Assembly: GCA_964508655.1 (NCBI GenBank)
Contig: CAZDUO010000009.1
Span: forward strand, 5,105-69,104
DNA: 64,000 bases
DNA from: VBAS01 sp964508655
GTDB lineage: Bacteria > Bacteroidota > Bacteroidia > Chitinophagales > Chitinophagaceae
Reading direction: 5' to 3'
A model generated the notes under the pieces. It had not been told where the DNA came from. It saw nothing but the letters and a program-made list of their open reading frames with translations, and ran no database searches. This document shows positions 1 to 9,390 of the stretch, in pieces. The position numbers and the translations under genes were made by a program. Position 1 is the first letter of the stretch. The number at the start of each line of letters is the position of its first letter.

Positions 1-2047
1 TGGGGTTTTGATTATAAAAATCATACGACCAGCCATAGGCATTGGTGGCACCCGGTGCATTGGTGTACCAGCTTTGTGAGCCATATGGTGAAATGTCTTT
101 GGCTGTTTCAGCTCTTGATGCCCGCAGTTTCCAGAAGTTAAGCCATTTGGATTCCGGTGCAAGGATATCGCTTACAATAACAGTAAGGCCGTAGGAAGGA
201 TAGAAGAATGACCGGGCCTGCACTGGCAGGGTTGAGGTCCAGTCGTTGCGGCCGGTCACAGTCAGGTAAATGATGTCATTATAGTTAAGTCCCACTTCTC
301 CAAACACTCCCTGTAGCCTTTTTTTGGTCAGTGTATCAGCGCCCACTTCACGGCTTGTAACCAATGTAGTGGCAACTGACACATTTTTTGTAACCGAATC
401 TTTCAAATTGCGTCCCAGGTGAGCAAATGTTTTTCTTACCCAGTCATCATTTGCCACTCCTGCTCTTAAAGTTGTTTTCAGTTTGCCGAAGTTTTTCTTA
501 AAAGTATTTATCAGCACCCCGTTATAACTGTTGTATTTCTGTGTGTAATCTTCCACCTGGCCAAGTATAGTGCGGGCCTGGTTCGATTCTGGATGCAGGT
601 AGGTAAGTCCGAACTGCTCATAAATATCAGCGCCTCCCCGTACCGTAATATTCCACCAGTCAAAAGGATCGTAGTTAATTGTCAGGTTAAAAATTCCCCG
701 GTCAGTTTTATCATATGTTACATTCTTGTTCACTTCAAAAAACGGGTTATCTGCTTCATTAGGCTGGTTGCCGCTGGCATCCGGGTCCAGGAAAAATTTA
801 CGCTGGCCGTTTGGCTGTAAATAAACACTTGCATCATCAGTGATGGGCCACAGCATCAGGTTTTGTAAAAAACCAATGGAGCCTCTCAATGCTTTATCAT
901 TTCTTGTATTTGTAAAGGCGCCGGTCAGGTTTATTTCCAGGTTCTTCAGTACTTTTTGGTTTAGGGTTATTCGTCCCTGAAACTGCTCCAGCCCGGTATT
1001 GGGCACGGTGCCTTTTTCATCACGCCACGCAGCGTTGAAACGAAAGGCTGTATTTTTTTTACCTCCTTCCAAAGAAATACTTTGTTTCTGCTGAAATCCG
1101 TCCTGGAAAAATTTATCTATGTTATCATAGAAAACAGAGCCGATAGGATGACGGGGGCCGAAAAGTGAACGGGTATTGGATTCTACTCCGTTCAGCCCAT
1201 TGCTGTAAACCTTTTGTATGTGAGGAAAGCGATAGGTATGTGTAATTCTGAAATTATTTTCGTATACCACTTTCAGCTTTCCTTTTTTTGCCTTTTTGGT
1301 AGTAATAATTATGGCGCCACTGCCCGCTTCTATTCCGTACAGGGCGGTAGCCTCCGGGCCTTTCAGAATGTTGATGGATTCAATGTCATCGGGGTTGATG
1401 TCTGCAGCCCGGTTGGTATAATCGTTATACCGGTTATCTCCATTGGATGCCAGTAGGTGCTGGTCCAGGGTATTATTGCTGATGGGTAATCCATCCACAA
1501 CAATCAACGGCGAATTACTGCCCGACAGGGAATTAAAACCCCGGAGAACAATATTGGACGAAGCACCGGGTGCGCCACTTGTTTGTACCAGGGTGGCGCC
1601 GGCCACACGACCTTGTATGGCATTAAAAAAGTTTTCCCGCTGTGTTTGTGCCACATCATCGCCTTTCAGTTCCTGCGATGAAAAGCTCAATGCTCTTTTC
1701 TCTTTTTTAATACCCAGGGAGGTAACCACCACCTCACTCAGTTTTTTTTCATCCACCTCCATCTTCACAGGTATTTCAGTACCATCACCTACCGTCACCG
1801 TAATTTTAAGGTGACCCACAGAGGTAATCTCCAGCACATCACCCTTGGATGCTTTTATGGTGAAGCGACCTGTAGAAGTGGTTGTTGTATTTTTTTTGGT
1901 ATTCCGGTTGATTACGGTTGCGTTGGCTACGGGTTCATCATCCTTTGCCGACAGTACAGTTCCGGAAACTGTTTTTTCCTGTGCCAGGGAAGAGGCTGAA
2001 AGAATAAACAAAGGCACAATCCATAATAATCGTTTAATTATTAGCAT
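1..2047 (-). CDS. SusC/RagA-family TonB-linked outer membrane receptor, C-terminus cut by window edge
   Basis: The reading frame starts at the ATG at 2047 and runs without a stop to base 1. It begins with a signal peptide (MLIIKRLLWIVPLFILSASS, cleavage near LAQE), then a carboxypeptidase-regulatory-like beta-sandwich (about residues 25-100) ending in KKLSEVVVT, a TonB-box-like region, and a plug domain with the family hallmarks GRVAGATLVQTSGAPGASS, LRGFNSL, PLIVVDGLPI, DIESINILKGPEATALYG and GAIIITTKKAKKG. Beta-barrel sequence follows. These are the classic SusC/RagA signatures for TonB-dependent uptake of large ligands across the outer membrane. About 682 residues are visible; the family is usually 950-1100. 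A SusD partner would normally lie downstream, beyond base 1, so its presence and the substrate cannot be judged. Confidence 0.95.
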   Translation of the reverse strand, partial: MLIIKRLLWIVPLFILSASSLAQEKTVSGTVLSAKDDEPVANATVINRNTKKNTTTTSTGRFTIKASKGDVLEITSVGHLKITVTVGDGTEIPVKMEVDEKKLSEVVVTSLGIKKEKRALSFSSQELKGDDVAQTQRENFFNAIQGRVAGATLVQTSGAPGASSNIVLRGFNSLSGSNSPLIVVDGLPISNNTLDQHLLASNGDNRYNDYTNRAADINPDDIESINILKGPEATALYGIEAGSGAIIITTKKAKKGKLKVVYENNFRITHTYRFPHIQKVYSNGLNGVESNTRSLFGPRHPIGSVFYDNIDKFFQDGFQQKQSISLEGGKKNTAFRFNAAWRDEKGTVPNTGLEQFQGRITLNQKVLKNLEINLTGAFTNTRNDKALRGSIGFLQNLMLWPITDDASVYLQPNGQRKFFLDPDASGNQPNEADNPFFEVNKNVTYDKTDRGIFNLTINYDPFDWWNITVRGGADIYEQFGLTYLHPESNQARTILGQVEDYTQKYNSYNGVLINTFKKNFGKLKTTLRAGVANDDWVRKTFAHLGRNLKDSVTKNVSVATTLVTSREVGADTLTKKRLQGVFGEVGLNYNDIIYLTVTGRNDWTSTLPVQARSFFYPSYGLTVIVSDILAPESKWLNFWKLRASRAETAKDISPYGSQSWYTNAPGATNAYGWSYDFYNQNP

Positions 2048-2226
2048 AAGCAGAAGTTTGTAAAAATGAAGATAAGGAAAAAAGTGAATTAGAATCCTGT
2101 TTTTCCGGCAAATTACCGCAATTAAAGCAGCAATTCAGGCAAAAGACAATACAAGCCGGTTAAAAGCTGCAACATGAATGATGATAATCCGTGAGACTAG
2201 AAAATGTGGGTAAGCTGTGTAAATGC

Positions 2227-2703
2227 TTACCTGCTGCCAAAAGTAAACCGCATAGTGAAGCCAATGGCTGCCGGTTCGAAGTTGATATTATCAATGATGT
2301 TTAATTCCGGCTTCCAGTCAAGAGCAAGATTGAGCGGAAGATTAGCAAATTTGTAGTCAAGCCCCACCACGCCTTGGGCTCCGAGCAATTGCCGGCTGGG
2401 GTTTGTTTTATCAGCATCGAACCCGATATAGGCGCCGCCGCCATAAAACCATTTCAGACCTTCGGTGGATGGGATATCCTGGTGAATTTCGAGCAAGGCA
2501 CCAAGAGCTGCCTTTTTATTGATGGTAAATAATGCTTCAATAGCCGCGGCAGGCGTCATAAAATATTTAAAACTCACTGAATTGTTCACGGCCGGTCCGC
2601 GGCTGCTGAGCCTGATGCCGAGCCCGGTTTTATAATCCTGGGCGTGAAGCTGGTAAGAAGCAAGGAATACTGCAATAAAAAGAGTTCCCGTAAGTTTTTT
2701 CAT
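2227..2703 (-). CDS. small secreted outer-membrane beta-barrel-like protein
   Basis: This 158-residue protein has a clear signal peptide (MKKLTGTLFIAVFLASYQLHAQ). The mature part has alternating hydrophobic/polar strands, many glycines and aromatic residues, and ends in FTMRFTFGSR, a barrel-like last strand. Phrases such as GLDYKFANLPLNLALDWKPELNI resemble the small outer-membrane barrel proteins common in Bacteroidota. Its ligand or role is not recognisable. It has the same strand as the OstA-like gene upstream (107 bp gap) and may be transcribed with it or alone. Confidence 0.75.
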   Translation of the reverse strand: MKKLTGTLFIAVFLASYQLHAQDYKTGLGIRLSSRGPAVNNSVSFKYFMTPAAAIEALFTINKKAALGALLEIHQDIPSTEGLKWFYGGGAYIGFDADKTNPSRQLLGAQGVVGLDYKFANLPLNLALDWKPELNIIDNINFEPAAIGFTMRFTFGSR

Positions 2704-2810
2704 GGCGGAATGTTTTCACTTGCAAAACGAAAACGGTGCCAAAGAATTTTAAAGGAAATGCAAAAGCTGGTTGTTTGTCATTGGTTACTGGTTGCTTGTG
2801 GCTTGTTCAC

Positions 2811-4463
2811 TCACTCAAACAATTCATACTTTGTCTTCGGCCTTTCGGCTTCACGCCATATAAAATTTTCAAGCCGCATTTCAGCCGGTGTTTTTTGATG
2901 CATAGGCCAGATGGTTCCTTTTACAGCGGTTCGAAGCACCACCCGGCGCAGTTCACGGTCTTTGAAATAAATATCCATCAGTTCCGAGTTGGACTGGTTG
3001 ATGCCGGTAAAAGCGCTGTCTTCATCCTGTATATAATAAATGCATTGTGCCGAACCCCGTGCCCGCACCGAATCAATAGTGCCATCTATAAAATAAGCAT
3101 CCATGCGGGTGCTTTTAACCTGGTTATAAATTTCAGGTTTCACCAGGCTCACCAGGAAACTGTTTTTATAAACTTCCATCCTGTCTGCTTTTTTATTTTT
3201 TGTATAAAGCAGGATGGTGTCACCAGTCACCTGGCTTTCGTTCGACCAAACCACGGGATCATCATACAGCCGGAACACTGAATCTTTAAACGAATAAAAC
3301 AGGCTGTCGCAAACTGCCTGCAGCGAATCGCTGAATATGCGCACATGCCGGAAAGCTTCAAAATAACGGTCGGTGCTGTCTTTGGTACCGGCGCTGTCAG
3401 TTTTATTGGTATTAATAACCGTTAAACCCCTCAATGTATCTTTTATTATTACGCTGTCTTTATTTCCATACAACTCGCTCAGTTTTGCTGAGAAAAGCGT
3501 ATCGGCCGAAACGAAAACAGAATCTTCATCCTGCTGAATTATCATCAGCGGTTTTTTGGTGGCCAGAAAGGATTCCGTTTTCCGGTTATAAAAGATGAGG
3601 TCGGCAATTACTGTCCTTTTGGCTGCCGTATCCACAATAATTCCTTTTCCGGTAATCTGCATGATGCCGGTGCTGTCGTCGCTTACCATTTGTTCACCCG
3701 TAGCCTGAATATCGCCATCGGTTACAATGGGACGCTGGCCAAATTCGGCCTTGCCAGTTTGCTGGTTGTAATAACCCTCTTTTGTACGGATGGTGCGGTT
3801 GCTGCTGTCAACAATATATGTTTCGGCAATAAAGCGGGCTGTTTGGGTTTCGGTATTATATAATAAGGAGTCTGACTCAAGGGTATAAGCCGGGTCTTTC
3901 AGTTTGACACTTTTTTTAAAATAAACATCTTTCAGGTCGGCATAGTAATAGCCTTCTTCGCTGGTTACAGTCGTTTTTTTGCTTTCTACCTTACCGCCAC
4001 TGCGGTAGATGCCCACCTTGGTGTTTACGTCATATTCCAGGTTGTTGGTAACAAGGGTGCCTTTACCATCAGTAAGCTTTACATTATTAGTAAGGTAGGC
4101 AATGCGCCGGTCGGTCAGGTAGCGCAGGTGATCGGCATACACGTTGGCCGTATCGGCATCATTGATATGCACATTGCCGAAAGCTTCAAACAGATTCAGC
4201 CGTTTTGTGATAACGCAGCTGTCGCATTTAAAGATGGAAGTGCCCTGCTTAAGCATTACATTGCCGGCCAGTATCTGTATTTCGGTTACAGAATCAATTT
4301 TCCGGTACTCCAGTTTTCTTACTCCCGGCAATATTTCCACCGTACGCACCGTATCCTGCGGGGTAAACGTTTTGGTAGTGGGTAACTCCTGGCCGTAGGC
4401 GCCTGCGAAACCTGCAACAAGCAGGATGGCAATGAAGCAAGGAAAATTTTTTTTTGAAATCAT
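2811..4463 (-). CDS. OstA/LptA-like periplasmic LPS-transport protein
   Basis: The 550-residue protein has a signal peptide (ending about GAYGQE). Its first 200 residues are OstA-like beta-jellyroll repeats: segments such as GNVMLKQGTSIFKCDSC, NVHINDADTANVYADHLRYL and NVKLTDGKGTLVTNNLEYD repeat a strand-turn pattern with an acidic turn, typical of LptA/OstA domains that form the lipopolysaccharide bridge. The C-terminal half continues with similar repeats and is longer than proteobacterial LptA. The start overlaps the stop of the MCE gene by one base (TAATG), so the two are translationally coupled. With the MCE protein, the amidase and the divergent LptD-like gene this makes an envelope-assembly cluster. 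Family assignment is strong; the exact partner is inferred. Confidence 0.87.
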   Translation of the reverse strand: MISKKNFPCFIAILLVAGFAGAYGQELPTTKTFTPQDTVRTVEILPGVRKLEYRKIDSVTEIQILAGNVMLKQGTSIFKCDSCVITKRLNLFEAFGNVHINDADTANVYADHLRYLTDRRIAYLTNNVKLTDGKGTLVTNNLEYDVNTKVGIYRSGGKVESKKTTVTSEEGYYYADLKDVYFKKSVKLKDPAYTLESDSLLYNTETQTARFIAETYIVDSSNRTIRTKEGYYNQQTGKAEFGQRPIVTDGDIQATGEQMVSDDSTGIMQITGKGIIVDTAAKRTVIADLIFYNRKTESFLATKKPLMIIQQDEDSVFVSADTLFSAKLSELYGNKDSVIIKDTLRGLTVINTNKTDSAGTKDSTDRYFEAFRHVRIFSDSLQAVCDSLFYSFKDSVFRLYDDPVVWSNESQVTGDTILLYTKNKKADRMEVYKNSFLVSLVKPEIYNQVKSTRMDAYFIDGTIDSVRARGSAQCIYYIQDEDSAFTGINQSNSELMDIYFKDRELRRVVLRTAVKGTIWPMHQKTPAEMRLENFIWREAERPKTKYELFE

Positions 4464-5455
4464 TATTGATTGCCCTGCGGAACGGAGTCTTTTTTCGACG
4501 GCGAAGTTAAAGGGCCGGTTTTATCTTTTCTGTTAAAGATGATATTGCCCGTGTAGCGTTTGGGATGCAGGCGAATATCATCCAGCAGAATTTCCACGCC
4601 CAGCAGTACGTCAGTCAGTTTATCATACAGCGTGCGGTCGTTCATCAGCAGCCCAAGGGTGCCGTCGTTGCTGTTTACTTTGGCTATTAAATTTTTCAGC
4701 TCAACTACTGCGGTTTGCAGCGAATCAATGGTGGATTGCAGCTCCAGCGAAGAAAATTTATCAGCTGTTTTTCTGATGCTGCTGATGGTAGCAGTAATGC
4801 TGTCGTTGTTTTTTTTCAGATTGGCACTGAAAGAATTCAGGTTGTTCAGTGTGCCGGCAATGGCGCCGTTTTGGGTATCCAGCAGTGTTTTCAGGTTGGC
4901 TGTTGCATCTTTCAGGTTGCTGATGATTTCGCTGATATTGCCTTTGGTGTCTTTTTCAAATATGTTGCTGATGCCGCTCAACACAAGTTTTAAAGAATCA
5001 ATGGCGTCCCGTACTCTTGTAAGTGTCGGGTTAATTTGCGCTTTTACATCGCCAAGAAAGGATGAAGTTCGGTCGGTAAAGAGGGTGTCCCCGTCACGCA
5101 GGTATTCTTTTGAATTTCCCCTGGCAATATTGATATAAGTAGTGCCCAGCAGCTCTGATTCAATGGTGGCTTTTGAGTCTTTGGGAATATTCACATCCCG
5201 CTTCATGGTGATGGTGACGATGATGCCGCTGAGGTCCTTGTCAATTTCAGTGTAATCATATACGGCGCCGACAGGCAGCCCGTTTATTTTTACTTCGTTT
5301 GATTTTTTCAGGCTGCCCAAATCGCCGAAGACGGCATAAAGATGTTTTTCATGGGTGAAAATGTTTTTGCCTTTCAGAAAATTGAAACCCACAATAAGCA
5401 GTGTAAGTGCTACGATAGTGAGTATGCCTACTTTGGTTTCGTTGCTTATTTTCAT
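4463..5455 (-). CDS. MCE/MlaD-family lipid transport substrate-binding protein
   Basis: This 330-residue protein has an N-terminal membrane anchor (ETKVGILTIVALTLLIVGFNFLKG) and an MCE domain at about residues 36-115 (YAVFGDLGSLKKSNEVKING, LPVGAVYDY, IPKDSKATIESELLGTTYI), the fold that binds phospholipids in Mla-type transporters. A long helical region with LxxLxxN-type heptads follows, as in MCE proteins that form tunnels. The C-terminal tail contains YTGNIIFNRKDKTGPLTSP. The MlaE permease and MlaF ATPase are not in this window. The stop codon overlaps the start of the OstA-like gene. Confidence 0.93.
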   Translation of the reverse strand: MKISNETKVGILTIVALTLLIVGFNFLKGKNIFTHEKHLYAVFGDLGSLKKSNEVKINGLPVGAVYDYTEIDKDLSGIIVTITMKRDVNIPKDSKATIESELLGTTYINIARGNSKEYLRDGDTLFTDRTSSFLGDVKAQINPTLTRVRDAIDSLKLVLSGISNIFEKDTKGNISEIISNLKDATANLKTLLDTQNGAIAGTLNNLNSFSANLKKNNDSITATISSIRKTADKFSSLELQSTIDSLQTAVVELKNLIAKVNSNDGTLGLLMNDRTLYDKLTDVLLGVEILLDDIRLHPKRYTGNIIFNRKDKTGPLTSPSKKDSVPQGNQ

Positions 5456-5567
5456 TAAAAAATGTTTTCGGCAGGGATTTCAAAACGCCAAATTAATTAA
5501 AATAATCCAAGCTGTTAAATGAAGTAAAGCGGGCAAGCCGGGAATGTGAACGGCCGGAAAAAATAAA

Positions 5568-6593
5568 CTACCTGGATGGCGACTTAGCCGGGTCTTTCCG
5601 GTTTACCATGGCCGGGTCGGCTTTTGCATTTTTGGTGTCCGGGTTTTTATTACTGTTATTATTGGCCGGCACTTTATTCACGGATGCAATATAATTTCTC
5701 AATGCATCAATAATATTTTTTACAATTTCTTCCTGGCCTTTCTCACTGTTCAGGTAAATCTCTTCATCCTTTTCACTGATAAAGCCGGTTTCCACCAGCA
5801 CACTGGGCATGCCCGTGGCATGCAGCACCCAGATGCCCACATCGTTTCTTTGTTTTACCCCGCGGCTGGTTCTTCCCTGTTTTACAAATTCCTCCTCAAT
5901 CAGGGTGGCAAAGAGCAGGCTGTTTTCAAAATATTTTTTTGCGTACAAAAGCTGGTAGGCTTTCATCACCGGGTCGTTCAGGTCGGGCATCACAAGGGTA
6001 CTGTCGTTTTCACCAAATTCATCTTCGGGTTTTATCATATCCGTTTTATGATCGCTTTCATCAGCAGCCCAGATGTATGTTTCTGTACCCTTGGCCGGGT
6101 TAGGCGTGTAGTATGTGCGGTACGTACGAACCTTTCTTCTTTTTTTGCCCTTGCCCACCCACTTGTACCCTGTAGGAACACGATGTGCAATTTTGCGGGC
6201 CGAGTTGGCATGAATAGCTATAAAAAGATCGGCGCCGCTCTGGTTGGCAAACTCGGCACGATAACGCAATCCCTGGTTTTTGTCCGGCTTGTTTCCGGGA
6301 ATAATATCAGTGGTTCTTGTGTAAAGAACTTTTATTTCAGGGAAATTTTCTTCAATCGCTTTGCCCAGCTTTAACCCGACTTCAAGACAGATTTTTGCTT
6401 CGGTGGAAAATAAACCTCTTGCTCCCTGGTCTTTGCCACCATGACCGGGGTCAATGATGATTGTCTGTACACCCTTTTTCTTTGCATCAGGTGGTGTAAA
6501 AGAAAATGCGAATGGTAGTAGCGCAATAAAAAAAACAGTGGCCAGTAACTGACGGGTCATGGTGGATATTAATTTTAACTGATTCCGGCTCAA
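5568..6593 (-). CDS. N-acetylmuramoyl-L-alanine amidase (Amidase_3)
   Basis: After a signal peptide, this 341-residue protein carries an Amidase_3 zinc domain: IIIDPGHGGKDQGA (zinc His), the catalytic-domain Glu in STEAKICLEVG, FIAIHANSA (second zinc His), and near the end MPSVLVETGFISEKDEE with the catalytic Glu. It would hydrolyse the bond between muramic acid and L-alanine in peptidoglycan. An insert of about 60 residues between the IHANSA and PVMKAY regions, rich in basic residues (GKGKKRRKVRTYRTYY), resembles the regulatory insertions of AmiC-type enzymes. The low-complexity tail is rich in Asn, Lys and Asp. It is followed by the MCE gene and divergent from the LptD-like gene 49 bp away. 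Confidence 0.94.
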   Translation of the reverse strand: MSRNQLKLISTMTRQLLATVFFIALLPFAFSFTPPDAKKKGVQTIIIDPGHGGKDQGARGLFSTEAKICLEVGLKLGKAIEENFPEIKVLYTRTTDIIPGNKPDKNQGLRYRAEFANQSGADLFIAIHANSARKIAHRVPTGYKWVGKGKKRRKVRTYRTYYTPNPAKGTETYIWAADESDHKTDMIKPEDEFGENDSTLVMPDLNDPVMKAYQLLYAKKYFENSLLFATLIEEEFVKQGRTSRGVKQRNDVGIWVLHATGMPSVLVETGFISEKDEEIYLNSEKGQEEIVKNIIDALRNYIASVNKVPANNNSNKNPDTKNAKADPAMVNRKDPAKSPSR

Positions 6594-6623
6594 TCTTCAC
6601 AAATCCTTTATGTGCTAATGAAT

Positions 6624-6631
6624 TACTTTTG
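6624..6631 (+). promoter_or_regulatory. candidate -7 box upstream of the LptD-like gene
   Basis: The octamer TACTTTTG matches the Bacteroidota -7 consensus TAnnTTTG and lies 11 bases before the ATG at 6643. If used, the 5' leader would be only a few bases. Matched by eye only. Confidence 0.45.
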
Positions 6632-6642
6632 TTTCTTCCGCT

Positions 6643-9390
6643 ATGAAACGGCTGCGCAAATTTAGACTAAATTACCTGCTTACAGGTGTTCTGACTGCCT
6701 GCTTATTTTTTACACAAACGTGGAAAAGCGCAGCTAATTATTCCGTTTCATTATTTTTTTACAACGCTTTAACAGCCAATAAAGATACCGTGCCGCCCAA
6801 TCCGGGCAAGGACAGCCTGCTACGAATACGGGCACTAAACAAAAACGACACAGTACCCAAACCCCCGGCCGATAGTTTGAAAAATCGCTTACCGGTTCCG
6901 GACAGCCTCGGTATAAAAACGGATACATTCTCTTTAAAAATTTCAAAAGACTCGCTGGATGCTCCCGTGAATTACGAAGCCGACGACAGCGCCGTGGTGC
7001 TGGTACAGGATAAAAAAGTAATTCTTTACGGTAAAACAAAAACTACTTACAAAGACATTGAGCTGACGGCGCCTCAAACCGAGCTGGACCAGCAAACACA
7101 AATTCTCACTGCCGTGAATAAAAAAGACAGCACCGGTGAAATAATTGAGAGGGCTCATTTCACCCAGGGCGAAAATGCTTTTCAGAGCGACACCATCCGG
7201 TATAATTTTAAAACACAAAGGGGGCTTACAAAAAATACACACACCATGCAGGGCGAACTGCACATGATTGGCTCAAGTGTGAAAAGACAAGGCGAGATAA
7301 TTTATGCAAGCAAGGGGGTAATCACTACCTGCAACCTCGATGACCCGCATTTTGGTTTTCGTTATGAAAAAATAAAAGTTGTCACCAATAAAGTGGCTAT
7401 TACGGGTCCCATTCACCCGGAGTTCGAAAGTGTGCCCATACCGGTTTACCTGCCCTTTGGCTATTTTCCGATGAAGCAGGGCCGGCATTCTGGATTATTG
7501 CCGCCCCAGTTTACAGCCAACGAACAGTTCGGTCTCGGTCTTGAAGGACTTGGATATTACAAAGTGCTCAACCAGTATTTCGATGTTACCGTCAGGGGCA
7601 ACCTGTATTCTTACGGCGGATGGACGGCCAACATCACTCCATCTTACCGCAAGCGCTACCGCTACCAGGGCCAGCTCAACTTCAGCATTCAGAATACTAA
7701 GTACAATTTCAAAGGCGATCCGGATTATGTAAAAAACAGGAGTTATAATATAACATGGAGTCATTCTTCAGACAGCAGGGCAAGACCAGGCACTTCTTTT
7801 TCCGCCAGTGTAAATGCCGGATCCACCCGCTACAATCAATTTGTACCAAACAATCCCAACCGCAATTTCCAGAACCAGCTCGGCTCATCCATTACTTATT
7901 CAAAAACATGGGCAGGCAAACCTTATAATCTTACTGTGAGCGCCAATCATAACCAGAACAATGCGCTGCATCTCATTAATCTCAATCTGCCTGATGTAGG
8001 TTTTACGGTAAATACGCTTTACCCTTTTCAGCGCAAAGAAATCATTGGTACGCCAAAGTGGTACGAAAAGCTGGGCGTGGCTTACAACGGCACCGTGCGC
8101 AGCCAGGTTTCGTTTTACGATACGGCTTTTCAATTCAAACAGCTGATTGATACGTTGCAGTGGGGCGGGCAACACAATTTTCCCATTACCCTGTCGCTGC
8201 CGCCGGTGCTGGGAGGCCGGTTTCTTGTTTCGCCAAATATCTCTTATGAAAATAAATGGATAGCTCAAAAATTCAGAAGGGGTTGGAACCCCACGACACG
8301 GAAAGTGGATACAAGCATCATGAAAGGATTTTTTACCGATCATAAAGTTTCATTTGGCCTTGGCATCAATACAGCGCTTTACGGTACATTCAATTTCGGA
8401 GGCAAAAGAGAAACAGCCATCCGCCACGTGGTGCGGCCGTCAGTCAGCATCAACTATTCTCCTTCTTTATCAAAAAATCATTTTTACGAAACGCAGCTTG
8501 ATACATCGGGCAGAAAGTTCCGTTTTTCAGAGTACGAAGGCAGTCTGTATGGTTTTTATGGCGACCAGGATTTCGGGGGCATGAGTTTTTCGGTTGACAA
8601 TAACCTGGAGATGAAACTGAAATCCAAAAAAGATACGGCAGCGGGGAAAAAGAAAATCCGGCTGATTGACGGTTTCGGTTTCAGCACGGGCTATAATTTT
8701 ATTGCCGACTCCTTCAACCTGAGCAATTTTAATTTTTACCTGCGCAGCACCCTGTTTGAAAAAATAAACATCACCGCCAGCACCACGCTGAATCCTTACC
8801 AGGTTGACAGCTTCGGTTTCCCGGTAAATAAATTTGCCTGGCAGGGTGACAAATTCAAATTGGGCAGGTTTACCAATGGCAGCCTTTCCATGTCAACCGA
8901 TTTCAGCAGCAAACCAAGAGATGAGAAAAAAGAACAGGAGCGGAAACAAAGAGAGCAACAACTGCTGGGCGACCCGCTGCTGGCTGCCGATGTACAAAGC
9001 CAGCTGGAATACATGCAGCGTAACCCGGCCGACTTTGTTGACTTCAATATACCCTGGTCAATCAGTCTCGGGCTGAGTGTTTTTTTCAGTGAAAGACTAA
9101 AGCAGGATTACAGCGGCTTTGAAAAAGAATTCAGCAGCAACCTGAATTTCAACGGCAGCTTTTCACTTACGCCCAAATGGAAATTTTCCGTCAACGGGTA
9201 TTACGATTTTGATACCCGCAACCTGCAAACCTTTACCATGAGCATTGCAAGGGAAATGCACTGCTGGCAGATGTCAATCAATGTGACACCGGTGGGGCCC
9301 TACCGCTTTTTCAACATCAGCATCAATCCCAAGTCGGGTATACTGCAGGATCTGCGCATCAACCGCACCCGGTATTTTTACGGCGATTAG
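6643..9390 (+). CDS. LptD-like LPS assembly outer membrane protein
   Basis: This 915-residue protein has an N-terminal hydrophobic signal, a Pro/Asp/Lys-rich linker with several DTVPKPPADSL-like segments, an OstA-like jellyroll domain (about residues 110-260; VNYEADDSAVVLVQDKKVILYG, YKDIELTAPQTELDQ), then a long barrel. GPIHPEFESVPIPVYLPFGYFPMKQGRHSGLLPP is the conserved LptD hinge region (shown as key parts PVYLPFGYFP and RHSGLLPP). The Bacteroidota form is annotated as the lipopolysaccharide assembly protein that inserts LPS into the outer leaflet. It ends in LRINRTRYFYGD. The last 32 bases overlap the convergent acyltransferase gene. Confidence 0.9.
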   Translation: MKRLRKFRLNYLLTGVLTACLFFTQTWKSAANYSVSLFFYNALTANKDTVPPNPGKDSLLRIRALNKNDTVPKPPADSLKNRLPVPDSLGIKTDTFSLKISKDSLDAPVNYEADDSAVVLVQDKKVILYGKTKTTYKDIELTAPQTELDQQTQILTAVNKKDSTGEIIERAHFTQGENAFQSDTIRYNFKTQRGLTKNTHTMQGELHMIGSSVKRQGEIIYASKGVITTCNLDDPHFGFRYEKIKVVTNKVAITGPIHPEFESVPIPVYLPFGYFPMKQGRHSGLLPPQFTANEQFGLGLEGLGYYKVLNQYFDVTVRGNLYSYGGWTANITPSYRKRYRYQGQLNFSIQNTKYNFKGDPDYVKNRSYNITWSHSSDSRARPGTSFSASVNAGSTRYNQFVPNNPNRNFQNQLGSSITYSKTWAGKPYNLTVSANHNQNNALHLINLNLPDVGFTVNTLYPFQRKEIIGTPKWYEKLGVAYNGTVRSQVSFYDTAFQFKQLIDTLQWGGQHNFPITLSLPPVLGGRFLVSPNISYENKWIAQKFRRGWNPTTRKVDTSIMKGFFTDHKVSFGLGINTALYGTFNFGGKRETAIRHVVRPSVSINYSPSLSKNHFYETQLDTSGRKFRFSEYEGSLYGFYGDQDFGGMSFSVDNNLEMKLKSKKDTAAGKKKIRLIDGFGFSTGYNFIADSFNLSNFNFYLRSTLFEKINITASTTLNPYQVDSFGFPVNKFAWQGDKFKLGRFTNGSLSMSTDFSSKPRDEKKEQERKQREQQLLGDPLLAADVQSQLEYMQRNPADFVDFNIPWSISLGLSVFFSERLKQDYSGFEKEFSSNLNFNGSFSLTPKWKFSVNGYYDFDTRNLQTFTMSIAREMHCWQMSINVTPVGPYRFFNISINPKSGILQDLRINRTRYFYGD

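Noticed and set aside
1..2047. A SusD partner or polysaccharide utilisation locus
   Set aside because: Nothing in the visible part supports it; the partner would lie beyond the window.
4560..5138. 192-codon Ser-rich frame opposite the MCE gene
   Set aside because: Low complexity, and the opposite strand encodes a conserved MCE protein.
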